DNA of 64,000 nucleotides from Geodermatophilus sabuli (GTDB taxonomy: Bacteria > Actinomycetota > Actinomycetes > Mycobacteriales > Geodermatophilaceae). The position numbers and the translations under genes are program-made. Under the pieces are notes generated by a model that was not told where the DNA came from, searched no databases, and saw only the letters and a list, made by a program, of their open reading frames with translations. The stretch is taken from positions 1 through 64,000 of the forward strand of contig NZ_OBDO01000012.1 in NCBI RefSeq assembly GCF_900215145.1, in the 5' to 3' direction. Below are positions 26,066 through 34,990 of the stretch, piece by piece. The stretch's first letter is position 1. Every line of letters starts with the position of its first letter.

Positions 26066-27253
26066 GTGAGGGCGCAGGTCGTGCGCTGGCTGTCGAGAGA
26101 AGTGCATCGCGTCCTTGGCTCCCGCCTGACGCCGAGAGAGGCTGCTTGTGTCTATGGCTGGCCGGACCACGAGGAGAACAGCCTGTTCGCCGCGGTCGAA
26201 CTTGCCGAGAGGACGCCGCTGCGTGTGACCCTCCTCGCCGGGGACCCCTTGGCGGCGGCGAGGTACCTGGCCGTCGCCGATCCCCGCGGAGCCCCGGTTG
26301 AGATCGTCGGCAAGAACTCCGCCCGCGGGATCTGGCGAGCCAGCAGAGCAAGCGTGCTGTTGTTCACCCACGGCCTCTACGGTTCGCCGGACCTGACGCG
26401 GCGCAAGCTCGTCGTCAACCTGTGGCACGGTTTTGGTCCGAAGGCGAACGACAACGTCGTTTTCTCCGCCAGCATCCCCTTCAACTTGATGACCTGCGAT
26501 ACGCCCCTGTGGGCCCACGCAGCGGCGATCTCTCTCGGTGTCCCCCACGCCCGCCTCGTACAGACCGGCAATCCCCGGCAGGTCGCGTTGCGAACGCCCC
26601 CTCCTCCAGCCGCCCTGGAGCGCCTGGACCTGACCTCGTCCTTCGTCCTGTGGATGCCGACGTATCGGTCCTCCAACGGCAGGTCCGGGCCGGTCTGGCA
26701 GGACGCTCCGGCACTGTCCGACCAGGCTGGGAACGGCCGTGACGCCGTGTCCACCCTCGCAGAGCTCGCCGCGGCGGCAGGGGTACGTCTGGTGGTGAAG
26801 CCGCACCCACTGGATGCAGACCGATACGAGGCCAGTGGCCTCCGAGTCATCACCACCGACGACGTCTTCGCCGCCGGAATGACGCTCTATCAGTTCATCG
26901 GCGCGAGCAGTGCCATGATCAGCGACTACTCCAGCGTCTGGGTGGAGTACCTCGGTCTCGATCGACCTCTGCTGTTGTTCTGCCCCGACATCGCCGACTA
27001 CGTCGACGGGCGCGGACTGAGCGAGCCGTACATGACGGACATCGCCGCCGATCTGATCGTGGAGCAGATGGACGACATCCCGCCCTTCCTGGAAGCCGTA
27101 CGGAGCGGCGCGGACTGGCGACCAGGCGGCCGGGCGGCCGTACGGGAGGCACTGCAGCTGGCGCCGGACGACGAGGAACTACCTTGTCTGGCCGAGGTCG
27201 TGATGGAGGAGTTGCGACAACGTCGGGTGCAGCGGCACAGCTCCGCGCGTTAG
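26066..27253 (+). CDS. CDP-glycerol glycerophosphotransferase family protein (TagB/TagF type)
   Basis: Transfers a polyol-phosphate unit from CDP-glycerol or a related CDP-polyol onto a lipid-linked acceptor, as in teichoic-acid synthesis. Visible family motifs are VVNLWHGFGPKANDN, MTCDTPLWAHAAA, FVLWMPTYRSSNGR, VVKPHPLDADRYE and SSAMISDYSSVWVEYLGLDR followed by PLLLFCPD, where the ISDYSS and WHG residues bind the CDP-linked donor. Starting at GTG 26066 gives 395 residues; ATG 25988 adds 26 non-conserved residues. It lies 97 bases before a TarI-like cytidylyltransferase, suggesting a shared phosphopolyol pathway. It ends in TAG. Confidence 0.88.
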   Translation: MRAQVVRWLSREVHRVLGSRLTPREAACVYGWPDHEENSLFAAVELAERTPLRVTLLAGDPLAAARYLAVADPRGAPVEIVGKNSARGIWRASRASVLLFTHGLYGSPDLTRRKLVVNLWHGFGPKANDNVVFSASIPFNLMTCDTPLWAHAAAISLGVPHARLVQTGNPRQVALRTPPPPAALERLDLTSSFVLWMPTYRSSNGRSGPVWQDAPALSDQAGNGRDAVSTLAELAAAAGVRLVVKPHPLDADRYEASGLRVITTDDVFAAGMTLYQFIGASSAMISDYSSVWVEYLGLDRPLLLFCPDIADYVDGRGLSEPYMTDIAADLIVEQMDDIPPFLEAVRSGADWRPGGRAAVREALQLAPDDEELPCLAEVVMEELRQRRVQRHSSAR

Positions 27254-27350
27254 CGCTCCTGGGGAGCTCGCTCTCTCGGACGACGACACCGTCCACGCTC
27301 GCGGCTACCCTGCGCGACGAGGCGCACCGGAACGGCGGGAGGTGGGGCAG

Positions 27351-28100
27351 ATGGCAGCGCAGGATGCCGTTGCCATCGTCTTCGCCGGCGGTCTCGGGTC
27401 GCGGATGGTCAAGGCGCAGTTGCCGAAACAATTCATCACCATTCGCGACAAGCCGGTACTGGTGCACACGCTGGAGCACTTCCAGTCCCATCCCGAGGTC
27501 GGCGCCATCTACCTGTCCTGCCTCACCGGCTACATCGAGCACGCGTGGGACCTGGTGAGGGAGTTCGGAGTCACAAAGGTGCGTGCGATCGTTGCCGGCG
27601 GCGTCACGGCACAGAACTCGATCCTCAACGCCGTGCAAGCCGCCCTGGCCGACAACGTGCCCGAGGACGCCACAGCCCTCGTGCACGACGGCGTGCGTCC
27701 AGTCATCAACGCCGATCTCATCACTCGCAACATCGCCACGGCACGGGAACGCGGCAGCGCCATCACGGCGATCCCCTGCTTCGAGACCATCGCCATGTCC
27801 CTCGATGAGGCGCAGACGGTGGAGTCAGTCACTCAGCGCGACCTCATGTACGTCCTGCAAGCACCGCAAACTTTTCCGCTGGGCGAGGTGTTCCAGGTCA
27901 ACACCCGCTCGCTCGAGGATGGGCTCCTGGGCAAGTTCGTCGACCAGGCACACCTCATGCGGCACTACGGCGCCGAGCTTCACCTCGTCCCCGGCCTGCG
28001 GGGCAACGTGAAGCTGACGACCGACTTCGACCTGCTCCAATTCCGGCTGCTCGTCGAGTCCGGAGCGCTCTCGAGCGTTGTAGGAGCGGAGCTGTCGTGA
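27351..28100 (+). CDS. IspD/TarI-type cytidylyltransferase, probably making a CDP-polyol
   Basis: 249 residues from ATG 27351 behind GGGAGG. The nucleotidyltransferase signature VFAGGLGSRMVKAQLPKQFI (residues 10-29) has the Gly-rich loop, Arg18 and the PKQF of the IspD/TarI family. LVHDGVRPVINADLI and LQAPQTFPLGEVF match the CTP and substrate sites. IspD (methylerythritol phosphate) and TarI (ribitol phosphate) are hard to tell apart by motif. The location beside a glycerophosphotransferase, and GSRM in place of the usual GxRM of IspD, favour a CDP-polyol role. First of five closely spaced genes running to 32306. Confidence 0.85.
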   Translation: MAAQDAVAIVFAGGLGSRMVKAQLPKQFITIRDKPVLVHTLEHFQSHPEVGAIYLSCLTGYIEHAWDLVREFGVTKVRAIVAGGVTAQNSILNAVQAALADNVPEDATALVHDGVRPVINADLITRNIATARERGSAITAIPCFETIAMSLDEAQTVESVTQRDLMYVLQAPQTFPLGEVFQVNTRSLEDGLLGKFVDQAHLMRHYGAELHLVPGLRGNVKLTTDFDLLQFRLLVESGALSSVVGAELS

Positions 28101-29167
28101 CCACCGCGGTGGTGCAGGAGGACATCGCGATCGTCCTGTCGGCACCCGTGGACTGGTCCCGGCTGGCGGGTGCAACGGTCCTGGTCACGGGAGCGACCGG
28201 GATGATCGGGCAGTACGTCGTCCACACGCTCGCAGAGCTGGGGCAGCGGGACGGTTCGCGGGTCCTGGCGCTCAGCCGACGGGCGGAGCGTGGCCGAGCA
28301 CTGTTCGGCAGGTCCATCGACGCCGGTGTCGTCGACCTCCTCGTCCAGGACGTGACAACACCGATCGAGGTCCCCGTCCCCGTCGACATCGTCGTGCACG
28401 CAGCCAGCCCGGCTGACCCGGTGGCCTACCGGACCGATCCCGTGGGGGTCATCCGGGCGAACGTGACCGGCACCGACAACGTCCTCTCCCTCGCGGCTGC
28501 GCACGGCGCCACGGTCTGCCTGCTGTCGACCATGGAGGTGTACGGCCGGCCGCCGCAGACGGGGGTCGGCTCCCTCATCCGGCTCACCGAGGACGCACTC
28601 GGCGCCATGGACAGCCTCGATCTGCGGAGCGCCTACCCCCTGAGCAAACGCATGGCCGAGAACCTGTGCGTCGCGTACCGAGCGCAACACGGCGTTCCCT
28701 ACCGCATCGCGCGCCTGTCGCACACATACGGGCCGGGCATGGAGCTCAGCGACCCGCGGGTGCAGGCCTACTTCCTGCGGCAGGCGCTGGACGGGGCCGA
28801 CATCGTCCTCAACTCCGACGGCACCCTCCGCCGCACGTACACCTACGTCAGTGACGCGGTGAGTGCGTTGTTCCACCTGCTGTGCGGGGATGACGACCTC
28901 ACCTGCAACGTCGCCGACGAGTCGGCGCAGGTGTCGATCCGGGAGCTGGCCGAGCTCGTGCTGCGGCACGGTGACTCCTCCGGGCGTGCCGCGGTCCGGG
29001 TTGCTCAAGGTGACGCAGCACCGCCGCCCCCAGCCAGCGGTGTCGTCCTCGACTGCACGCGTCTGCGAGCCATGGGCTGGACGGCTCGCGTGGACCTGCC
29101 AAGCGGCGTCGCCCGCACGGTGGCCCATCATCGATCGGCGAGAGAAGCGCCGACGGCGGGAGCGTGA
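28097..29167 (+). CDS. NAD-dependent epimerase/dehydratase (extended SDR)
   Basis: 356 residues starting at GTG 28097 inside the stop of the cytidylyltransferase gene (GTGA). NAD-binding TGATGMIGQ (residues 31-39), LLSTMEVYG with the catalytic Ser/Thr, and YPLSK with Tyr180 and Lys184 are all intact. RIARLSHTYGPGM and RRTYTYVSDAV are typical of nucleotide-sugar epimerases and dehydratases. Coupling to a TarI-like enzyme recalls bacterial pairs that make CDP-ribitol, but those reductases are shorter or of another family, so a nucleotide-sugar substrate is also possible. Confidence 0.85.
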   Translation: MTTAVVQEDIAIVLSAPVDWSRLAGATVLVTGATGMIGQYVVHTLAELGQRDGSRVLALSRRAERGRALFGRSIDAGVVDLLVQDVTTPIEVPVPVDIVVHAASPADPVAYRTDPVGVIRANVTGTDNVLSLAAAHGATVCLLSTMEVYGRPPQTGVGSLIRLTEDALGAMDSLDLRSAYPLSKRMAENLCVAYRAQHGVPYRIARLSHTYGPGMELSDPRVQAYFLRQALDGADIVLNSDGTLRRTYTYVSDAVSALFHLLCGDDDLTCNVADESAQVSIRELAELVLRHGDSSGRAAVRVAQGDAAPPPPASGVVLDCTRLRAMGWTARVDLPSGVARTVAHHRSAREAPTAGA

Positions 29168-29168
29168 C

Positions 29169-30473
29169 GTGCGCGAGCTGAGCTCTGTGTCGCAGGTGGC
29201 ACACGCGATCGACGACGTGCTGGACGCCCCTGTCCTCGTCACCGGGTCGCCGCCGCCACACGGCCGCGACCTCGACCTCCTGGCCCGGTGCGCGCAGTCG
29301 GAACTCGTGCGCTCGTTCCTGGAGCAGCAGGGGTTCCTCGCATGGCACACCACCTGGGCGAGGTTCGACGGGCACGGCGCCCTCACGGTGGAACTCATGC
29401 TGGGCGACGACTGGGCGTCGGCCCGGGGCCACGACGGCGCGGAACTGATGGTCGGAGCCGTTCCACTGCCCGGTTTCCGCCACCTGTCCCGACCGGCCCC
29501 GCACGTACAACTCGTGCTGACGGCGCAGAGTCTGCTGCTCCGCCGCGGCAGGCTCACGCCGGGTGGTCGGCGCCGGGCAACCGACGCCGCCGCGTCCGGT
29601 CCGCGCGTGTGGGACGACGCCGCCGACCTCGCGCGGCGGCTGGGTCTCACGGCTCCCGTGGAGATGCTCAGGCGGAGTCTGGCGACACCGGAGGCCTGGG
29701 CGTCCCCGCGCCGGACGGCCGAGTTGCTGCTCGCGGTGGGCTCTGGTCCGCGCGGGGTGCGGAGCGCCAGGGCCCGCGGTCTGGTCCCGCGTCGATGGCG
29801 TCCGACGCTCGTGTCCCTGTCCGGTCCTGATGGCAGTGGGAAGTCGACCCAGCGTGCCCGGCTGCGGAAGTCGCTCGAGGACGCCGGCGTCCCCACGGCA
29901 GGAGCCTGGGTGCGGACCACGGAGCGCCCTCCCCTGCCCGGACCTCTCCGGGCGTTCGCCGACCGGTGGCGGCGTCCGGTCGTGACGGACGGAGCCACGC
30001 CGGAGCCGGTCCCCGCTCTTCCGGGTCGCACGCGTCGTTCGGTTCCCGTCCACGTCCGGCTGGCCGAGCGCCTGTGGATCACGTCTGTGGTCCTGAGCAA
30101 CGCCACGCTCGTCTGGCGCGGGGTCTGGCAGGGACGGACTGCGCGCGTGCTCGTGCTGGACCGTTTCGTCCTCGACGCCGAGGTGAAGCTCGTCTACTGG
30201 TACGCACTCCGCCGGGGCGCGGACATCACGCTCGAACGACGCCTGTTCCGAGCCATCTGCCCTGAGCCCGACGTCGCCGTCCTGCTCGCCGTCGCCCCGG
30301 AGACCAACAGCGCCCGTCGTGCCGACGAGTGGCAGCTGCACGATTTCCGCGACTTCCGTCGGCTGTACACCGCTGCCGCGGACGAACTCGGCGCCGTGGT
30401 CGTCGACGGCGAGCGGCCGCCGGAGGTCGTCGCGCGGGAGGTCGCCGAGGTCGTGTGGAGCCGCCTGCCGTGA
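29169..30473 (+). CDS. Fusion: nucleotidyltransferase-like domain plus thymidylate-kinase-like P-loop domain
   Basis: 434 residues from GTG 29169, one base after the previous stop. Residues 1-130 look like the nucleotidyltransferase-fold substrate-recognition domain of such fusions (VLVTGSPPPHGRDLDLLARC). From about 211 a kinase domain follows, with the P-loop LSGPDGSGKST (217-227), VLVLDRFVLDAEV (DR motif) and a late ADEWQLHDFRDFRRLY lid-like region. Thymidylate-kinase-like proteins of this layout occur in actinobacterial polysaccharide loci; their substrate is not known to me. It is probably not the housekeeping Tmk. Its stop overlaps the next start (GTGA). Confidence 0.75.
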   Translation: MRELSSVSQVAHAIDDVLDAPVLVTGSPPPHGRDLDLLARCAQSELVRSFLEQQGFLAWHTTWARFDGHGALTVELMLGDDWASARGHDGAELMVGAVPLPGFRHLSRPAPHVQLVLTAQSLLLRRGRLTPGGRRRATDAAASGPRVWDDAADLARRLGLTAPVEMLRRSLATPEAWASPRRTAELLLAVGSGPRGVRSARARGLVPRRWRPTLVSLSGPDGSGKSTQRARLRKSLEDAGVPTAGAWVRTTERPPLPGPLRAFADRWRRPVVTDGATPEPVPALPGRTRRSVPVHVRLAERLWITSVVLSNATLVWRGVWQGRTARVLVLDRFVLDAEVKLVYWYALRRGADITLERRLFRAICPEPDVAVLLAVAPETNSARRADEWQLHDFRDFRRLYTAAADELGAVVVDGERPPEVVAREVAEVVWSRLP

Positions 30474-31537
30474 CCGCTGCGCATCCCGACCCGTTGCTGG
30501 AGAGGGTCCTCGAGTCCTTGACTCGGGAGCTGCACCGGACAGAACGCACAGGCCAGCGGTTGACCCTCCTGTCGGAGCCGATGCGCACCGCTCGGTCCTC
30601 GCTCTACACCGTGCAGGCGTCCCCCTCGGGGACGACCTATGTCATCAAGGTGCCCGCTCGCGGCGACGACGCCGTCGACACCGAGCCCCCGCTGGACGCG
30701 GAGACCCAGTTCGCGGCGCTCCGACGAGCGCACGGCTGGTACCGCGACGATGGCGACGCCTCGGTCTCGCGTCCGGTGGCCCTGCTCGAGGACGTCGGTG
30801 CCGTTGTGATGGAGCATGTACCGGGCCCCACCGTGGGACAGGCCGTCCACCGGGCGCCTGTGCACCCGAGGGCGGCGGCCCGGGCGGTCGCGGCCGCCGG
30901 CCGGTTCCTGCGGGAGTTCCACCGGCACGCCGAGCACCCCGGGGGGACGGTGTCCCTGGGCGGCCTCGCGCAGGACGTGGTGACGGCGGACCGAGCACTC
31001 CTGAGCCCGGTGGGCGTACGGCTGCCGACGGCGGTCCGCAGAACACTGCTGGAGATCCCGGACGTCGCCGTACCAGCGGGGCGGGTGCTCCTGCACGGCG
31101 ACTACGTGCCGAACAACCTCGTCGTCACGGACCCGGACCGTGTCACCATGCTGGATCCACTCCTGGTGCGCGTCGGACTGCCGGAGGACGACGCCGCGCG
31201 CTTCCTCGCGATCGTCTCCTCGGACACCGCTTTCGTCGCCGGAGTGGCGGGGCCTCCGATCAGGTGGCTGCGGCGGCACCTGGAGTCACAGTTCCGACTC
31301 GCCTACGGGGAGACCGCGGCGCACCCAGCGATCCTGGAACTGCGCCTGCTGCAACAGCACGTCCTGCGCTGGCGACGCCGTCGCGAGTTCTCCACACTGA
31401 CGCAGTACCCCACCCTGATGAACGCCCGCGCACGCGTCATCGACAGCCACATGCGGACAGTTCTCCGGGAGAGCGGGCATCGATTGGCGCGGTCACTCCG
31501 GACTTCCCGACCCCGTGGGCGGGTGGCGGCCGGATGA
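30470..31537 (+). CDS. Aminoglycoside-phosphotransferase-fold kinase
   Basis: 355 residues from GTG 30470. The N lobe has TYVIKVPARG (Lys60, ATP binding). The catalytic loop VLLHGDYVPNNLVV has His209, Asp211 and Asn216. The metal-binding Asp is in TMLDPLLV (Asp229), where the usual DFE/DWE is replaced by DPL. APH-fold enzymes in sugar loci phosphorylate small molecules such as sugars or polyols; a role in preparing the precursor for the neighbouring cytidylyltransferase is plausible inference. Co-expressed with genes 27351-30473 judging from overlaps. Confidence 0.78.
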   Translation: MTAAHPDPLLERVLESLTRELHRTERTGQRLTLLSEPMRTARSSLYTVQASPSGTTYVIKVPARGDDAVDTEPPLDAETQFAALRRAHGWYRDDGDASVSRPVALLEDVGAVVMEHVPGPTVGQAVHRAPVHPRAAARAVAAAGRFLREFHRHAEHPGGTVSLGGLAQDVVTADRALLSPVGVRLPTAVRRTLLEIPDVAVPAGRVLLHGDYVPNNLVVTDPDRVTMLDPLLVRVGLPEDDAARFLAIVSSDTAFVAGVAGPPIRWLRRHLESQFRLAYGETAAHPAILELRLLQQHVLRWRRRREFSTLTQYPTLMNARARVIDSHMRTVLRESGHRLARSLRTSRPRGRVAAG

Positions 31538-31562
31538 CCAGATGGGACGAAGGACCACGAAG

Positions 31563-32306
31563 GTGAAGATCCTGCTCACGGCTACCGTGACGCCACAGGC
31601 GATGCGTGTCCTGTACCTCCGCGACCCGGCGGAGCGACGCGAGCAGTACGTGGAGAGTCTGCGCCACTGGATGCCCATCGCTCGTGCGAACGGGGCAACC
31701 GTGGTGCTCTACGAGAACAGCGGCGAGGACCTCGAACAGCTGGCGCGCGATGCACTCGGCTCCGTGCCGGAGGACCTCCACCTGAGGCCCGCCCCCGTGC
31801 CCGATCCCTCATTGGTCGCGCTGGGCAAGGGTGCCACCGAGGCAGCCATGATGGACGAGTTCGCCGCGACCTACAGGGACGACGCCGGGGAAGAAGTCTG
31901 GGTCAAGTGCACCGGCCGGCTCGTCGTCCGCAACTTCGGCCGCTGCCTGCCCCCGACGCTGCCACCCTGCTCGTTCGCGGCACGCCTCGCCATGGGTCTC
32001 GACCACATGGACACCCGCTTCTTCGCGGCCACGGCGGCAGCCTGGCGGGACTACCTGACCGGCGCGGGGCCGGAGGTGGACGGGCCCGGCGGAGTCCTCC
32101 TCGAACACGTCCTGGCACGTCGCGTCCTGGCCGGCCTCGGGGACGGCGCGACCCTGGTCCGCCTCCGCGCCCAGCCGGACGTCTCGGGGCGTTCCGGCAG
32201 CCACGCCGAGCGTCGGTACAACAGCGCGCGCAGCCGGCTACAGCGCGTCGTCGCGGAGGCGATCGAGTGGACGCTGCGAGGCCCGTTGAAGGGCAAGCAC
32301 TTCTGA
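31563..32306 (+). CDS. Conserved-looking protein of unknown function, last in the phosphopolyol operon
   Basis: 247 residues if started at GTG 31563, with GAAGGA upstream; ATG 31545 is possible. It begins VKILLTATVTPQAMRVLYLR, then RREQYVESLRHWMPIARANG and VVLYENSGEDLEQL, then KGATEAAMMDEFAAT and VWVKCTGRLVVRNF. The alternating beta-alpha pattern and VLYENSG suggest a GT-A-like or related fold acting on a nucleotide sugar, and I have an impression of similar proteins in other capsule loci, but I cannot name the family. No membrane segment. It is 25 bases after the kinase gene and converges on the GT4 at 32322. Confidence 0.65.
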   Translation: MKILLTATVTPQAMRVLYLRDPAERREQYVESLRHWMPIARANGATVVLYENSGEDLEQLARDALGSVPEDLHLRPAPVPDPSLVALGKGATEAAMMDEFAATYRDDAGEEVWVKCTGRLVVRNFGRCLPPTLPPCSFAARLAMGLDHMDTRFFAATAAAWRDYLTGAGPEVDGPGGVLLEHVLARRVLAGLGDGATLVRLRAQPDVSGRSGSHAERRYNSARSRLQRVVAEAIEWTLRGPLKGKHF

Positions 32307-32321
32307 CCGCTCCGGCGTCCG

Positions 32322-33509
32322 TCAGTCGTACAAGCGCTTGAGTGTGCGCCGGTACGCCTGCGACGAGTAGGTGCGGTGCGCCCAGTCGTGAGCGCGCGCC
32401 CGCACCTCGGCCGCAGAGGCCGGATCCCCCAAGACCTTGACGACGGCGTCAGCGAGGCAGCGCACGTCGTCCTCGACGGCCAAGAACACCCCAGGACCGT
32501 CGACTCCCTCGGCCCCCACCCGCGTGGCCACGACCGGAACGCCCCACAACATGGCAGTGACGCACTTGAGCTTGACGCCCGCTCCCATGCGCAACGGCGC
32601 CACCACCACGGACGCCTGGCGGTAGTAGGGACCGAGGCTGTCAACGTATCCGGTGACCTCGACGCCGTCGTGCCGGGCGGCCTGCTCGACGAGGGACGGA
32701 CGCGCTCCTGCACCGGCCAGGGTCAACCGGGCCTCAGCGACGGATGACCGGATGCGCGGCCAGATGTCCCTGAGGAACCACATCGCGGCGTCGTGGTTCT
32801 CCGGCCGACCCAGCGCGCCGACGAACAGCACCCGCGGTTCGATCGACCGGTCCTGCTCCAGTCGATCCGGCATGTCGTCCGAGTCCAGGGGTGGTGACAC
32901 GACCAGTACACGGGCGGAGCCCCCGCGCCGCCTCAGCAACATCTCGTCCTTGTCACTGAGCACGACTGCGGTCTGCAGTGCCCGCATGGCACGCCACTCC
33001 AAGGGGATCGCGACCAGCCACCTGAGCAGCGCCACTGTTCGCGATCGCCACGGGAGGTGTCCGCTGATCGCTCTCCGCTGGTGGCCCTGCGAGACCACGT
33101 CGTGGAAGACCCCGACCAGCGGTGTGTCCGGCACGGCGCGTCTGATCCGTGCTGCGAGAATCACGGAGCTGAACCACTGGAGCTCCACCCGGTCGGCGGC
33201 CCGCAACGCGGCGGTCACCCGCTCGTCGGTCAGGCAGGCGTGGGCGAAGGCCCGGGCGGCCAGGAAAGGGACCGCTCTGGCGGCCAGCGCTGCCAGCGGA
33301 CGACGACGTGCCCGCGGCTCGACGAGGAGCCGCTGGTAGGGCACCTCGGGGGCGCGCTCGAAGGCGAGTTCGTTGTCCGGGACCCGAGGCGAGACCACGA
33401 CGAGGTCGTGGTCCTCGGACAGCAGCTCGGCATGCCTGCGAAAGAACTCGCCGCCCGCGTGCGGGATCCCGGGGAAGGGCAGGAACGGCGAGACGCTCAC
33501 GATCCGCAC
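32322..33509 (-). CDS. GT4-family glycosyltransferase
   Basis: 395 residues. SPFLPFPGIPHAGGEFFRRH gives the N-terminal Gly-rich loop and VELQWFSSVILAARIRRAVP the early acceptor domain. The donor half has RVLFVGALGRPENHDAAMWF and SVVVAPLRMGAGVKLKCVTA followed by MLWGVPVVAT; the RMGAGVKLK element is characteristic of GT4/GT1-like enzymes that end without the usual EGFGL loop. Stands alone on this strand, 15 bases from the convergent neighbour. Confidence 0.87.
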   Translation of the reverse strand: MRIVSVSPFLPFPGIPHAGGEFFRRHAELLSEDHDLVVVSPRVPDNELAFERAPEVPYQRLLVEPRARRRPLAALAARAVPFLAARAFAHACLTDERVTAALRAADRVELQWFSSVILAARIRRAVPDTPLVGVFHDVVSQGHQRRAISGHLPWRSRTVALLRWLVAIPLEWRAMRALQTAVVLSDKDEMLLRRRGGSARVLVVSPPLDSDDMPDRLEQDRSIEPRVLFVGALGRPENHDAAMWFLRDIWPRIRSSVAEARLTLAGAGARPSLVEQAARHDGVEVTGYVDSLGPYYRQASVVVAPLRMGAGVKLKCVTAMLWGVPVVATRVGAEGVDGPGVFLAVEDDVRCLADAVVKVLGDPASAAEVRARAHDWAHRTYSSQAYRRTLKRLYD

Positions 33510-33726
33510 GTCCTCGTGCCTTCCGCCTCGTGCTCGATCTCATCCACCCCGGCGCTTCCTGCGAGCGCTCGGGACCAGCCGCAGCCGTTGCCACCCGGGC
33601 AGGGCTGAGGCTACGCGCCGAGACCGGCAACCTCACGTGGACCGCGACGCGTTCCGCCCTGTTCGGGTGTGGGTTCCCGATGGCGAGCAGGCGCCACCGG
33701 GGAGGCGACCTGTAACAGTGGCCGCC

Positions 33727-34824
33727 ATGCGGGTCACCTATGTGTTGCACACGGCTGTCTGGGGTGGAGCGGAGACCTACGTGGCCCGGCTGATCCAGGA
33801 ACTCCTGGGCCGGATGACGCCCACCGTGGTGGCCCCCCGCCCGGTGCCCGAGCGACTCCTGAGAGCGCTACCGAGCGGAGTCGAGGTCCGCACCGTCGAC
33901 GGCGTCGGCCGCAAGGGCGACCTGGGTGCTCTCGTACGGCTGGTCAGGACGGTCAGGTCCACCCGGCCCGACCTCGTCCACGTCAACCAGTCGACGCCGG
34001 CGAACAACCGCTACGGCCTGCTGGCGGCGCGGCTGAGCGGGGCTCCCTTCCTCAGCACCGTCCACTCGCCCGAGCCCGCGCGAAGCCGACCGCAGAAACT
34101 GCTCCTACCCTTGCTGTTCCGCGATGTGCGCACGGTGATCACCGTCTCGGACGAGACGCAGGAGCTGCTGGTGCGGACGCTGAGAGTGCCGTCAGCGCGG
34201 ATACGCGTGGTACCGAACGGGGTGCCGCTGCCGGATCGGCCAGCAAGGCGGCGGACCGGCGGAGGGCAACCAGTCGTCGCCGGGAGTGTCGGCCGCCTCG
34301 TCCGGGAGAAGGGGTTCGACGTCCTCCTGGACGCACTCGACCTCGTCGTCCGTGAGAGACCCGGGGTCTGCCTCCGAATCGCAGGTGAAGGTCCGCAGCG
34401 AGCCACGCTGGAGGCGCGTGCTCACGACCTCCCCGTCTCCCTGGTCGGCGAGGTCACGGACACCGCATCCTTCCTCGACGATCTGGACGTCTTCTGCCTC
34501 TCCTCCCGTCGTGAGGGACTGCCCTTCGCTCTCCTGGAAGCAATGGCAATGGGTGTCCCGTGCATCGCCACCGACGTGGGCCAGGTGCGCACCGCACTGG
34601 GTGCCGCGGTCCTCGTGGTGCCGCCGGAGCAGCCGTCCGCTCTCGCCCAGGCTCTCCGGCAGCTCGCCGATGCACCTTCCGTTCGGGCCTCCCTCGGTGA
34701 GAAGGGGCGCGCGCTGGTCGAGAACCGGTACGACGTCCGGTTGATGGCCGCCAGGACGATGGAGCTGTACGAACAGGCCGTAACTCGGGCCACGGACGGT
34801 CGCCGGGAACCGGAGCGGACATGA
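33727..34824 (+). CDS. GT4-family glycosyltransferase
   Basis: 365 residues from ATG 33727 (GTG 33718 is in frame three codons earlier). YVLHTAVWGGAETYVARLI opens the acceptor domain. ITVSDETQELLVRT, VPNGVPLPDRPA, GSVGRLVREKGFDVLLDALD and SSRREGLPFALLEAMAMGVP are canonical GT4 motifs, with the E-x7-E pair in REGLPFALLEAM. The C-terminal tail is polar and Arg/Glu-rich. It diverges from the GT4 at 32322; the 217-base gap between them must hold both promoters. Confidence 0.89.
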   Translation: MRVTYVLHTAVWGGAETYVARLIQELLGRMTPTVVAPRPVPERLLRALPSGVEVRTVDGVGRKGDLGALVRLVRTVRSTRPDLVHVNQSTPANNRYGLLAARLSGAPFLSTVHSPEPARSRPQKLLLPLLFRDVRTVITVSDETQELLVRTLRVPSARIRVVPNGVPLPDRPARRRTGGGQPVVAGSVGRLVREKGFDVLLDALDLVVRERPGVCLRIAGEGPQRATLEARAHDLPVSLVGEVTDTASFLDDLDVFCLSSRREGLPFALLEAMAMGVPCIATDVGQVRTALGAAVLVVPPEQPSALAQALRQLADAPSVRASLGEKGRALVENRYDVRLMAARTMELYEQAVTRATDGRREPERT

Positions 34825-34990
34825 CGCCGCGCCAGCGGCGAGGTCGTCGGCCTCGGACGCAGGGCGCCAGCCTGCCCGGCGCCGGACCGCGAGGGCGGCG
34901 CACCCACCACCACCTCCTTCCGGGGGCCGCAGTGCAGCAGCGAGAGCGCGGCCCGGCGGACAGAGGCAGAGCCGCTAGATTGGCCGGACC

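Noticed and set aside
27351..28100. Calling this gene the housekeeping ispD
   Set aside because: Motifs fit IspD too, but it lies beside a CDP-glycerol-type transferase and there is no ispF or other MEP-pathway gene nearby. Left as IspD/TarI type.
27980..30106. A 708-codon minus-strand open frame
   Set aside because: Antisense to the SDR and fusion-kinase genes, which have clear motifs and coupled starts; no protein-like pattern on the minus strand.
29169..30473. Calling this gene the housekeeping thymidylate kinase tmk
   Set aside because: The protein is twice the usual length, with an N-terminal nucleotidyltransferase-like domain, and sits inside a polysaccharide operon.
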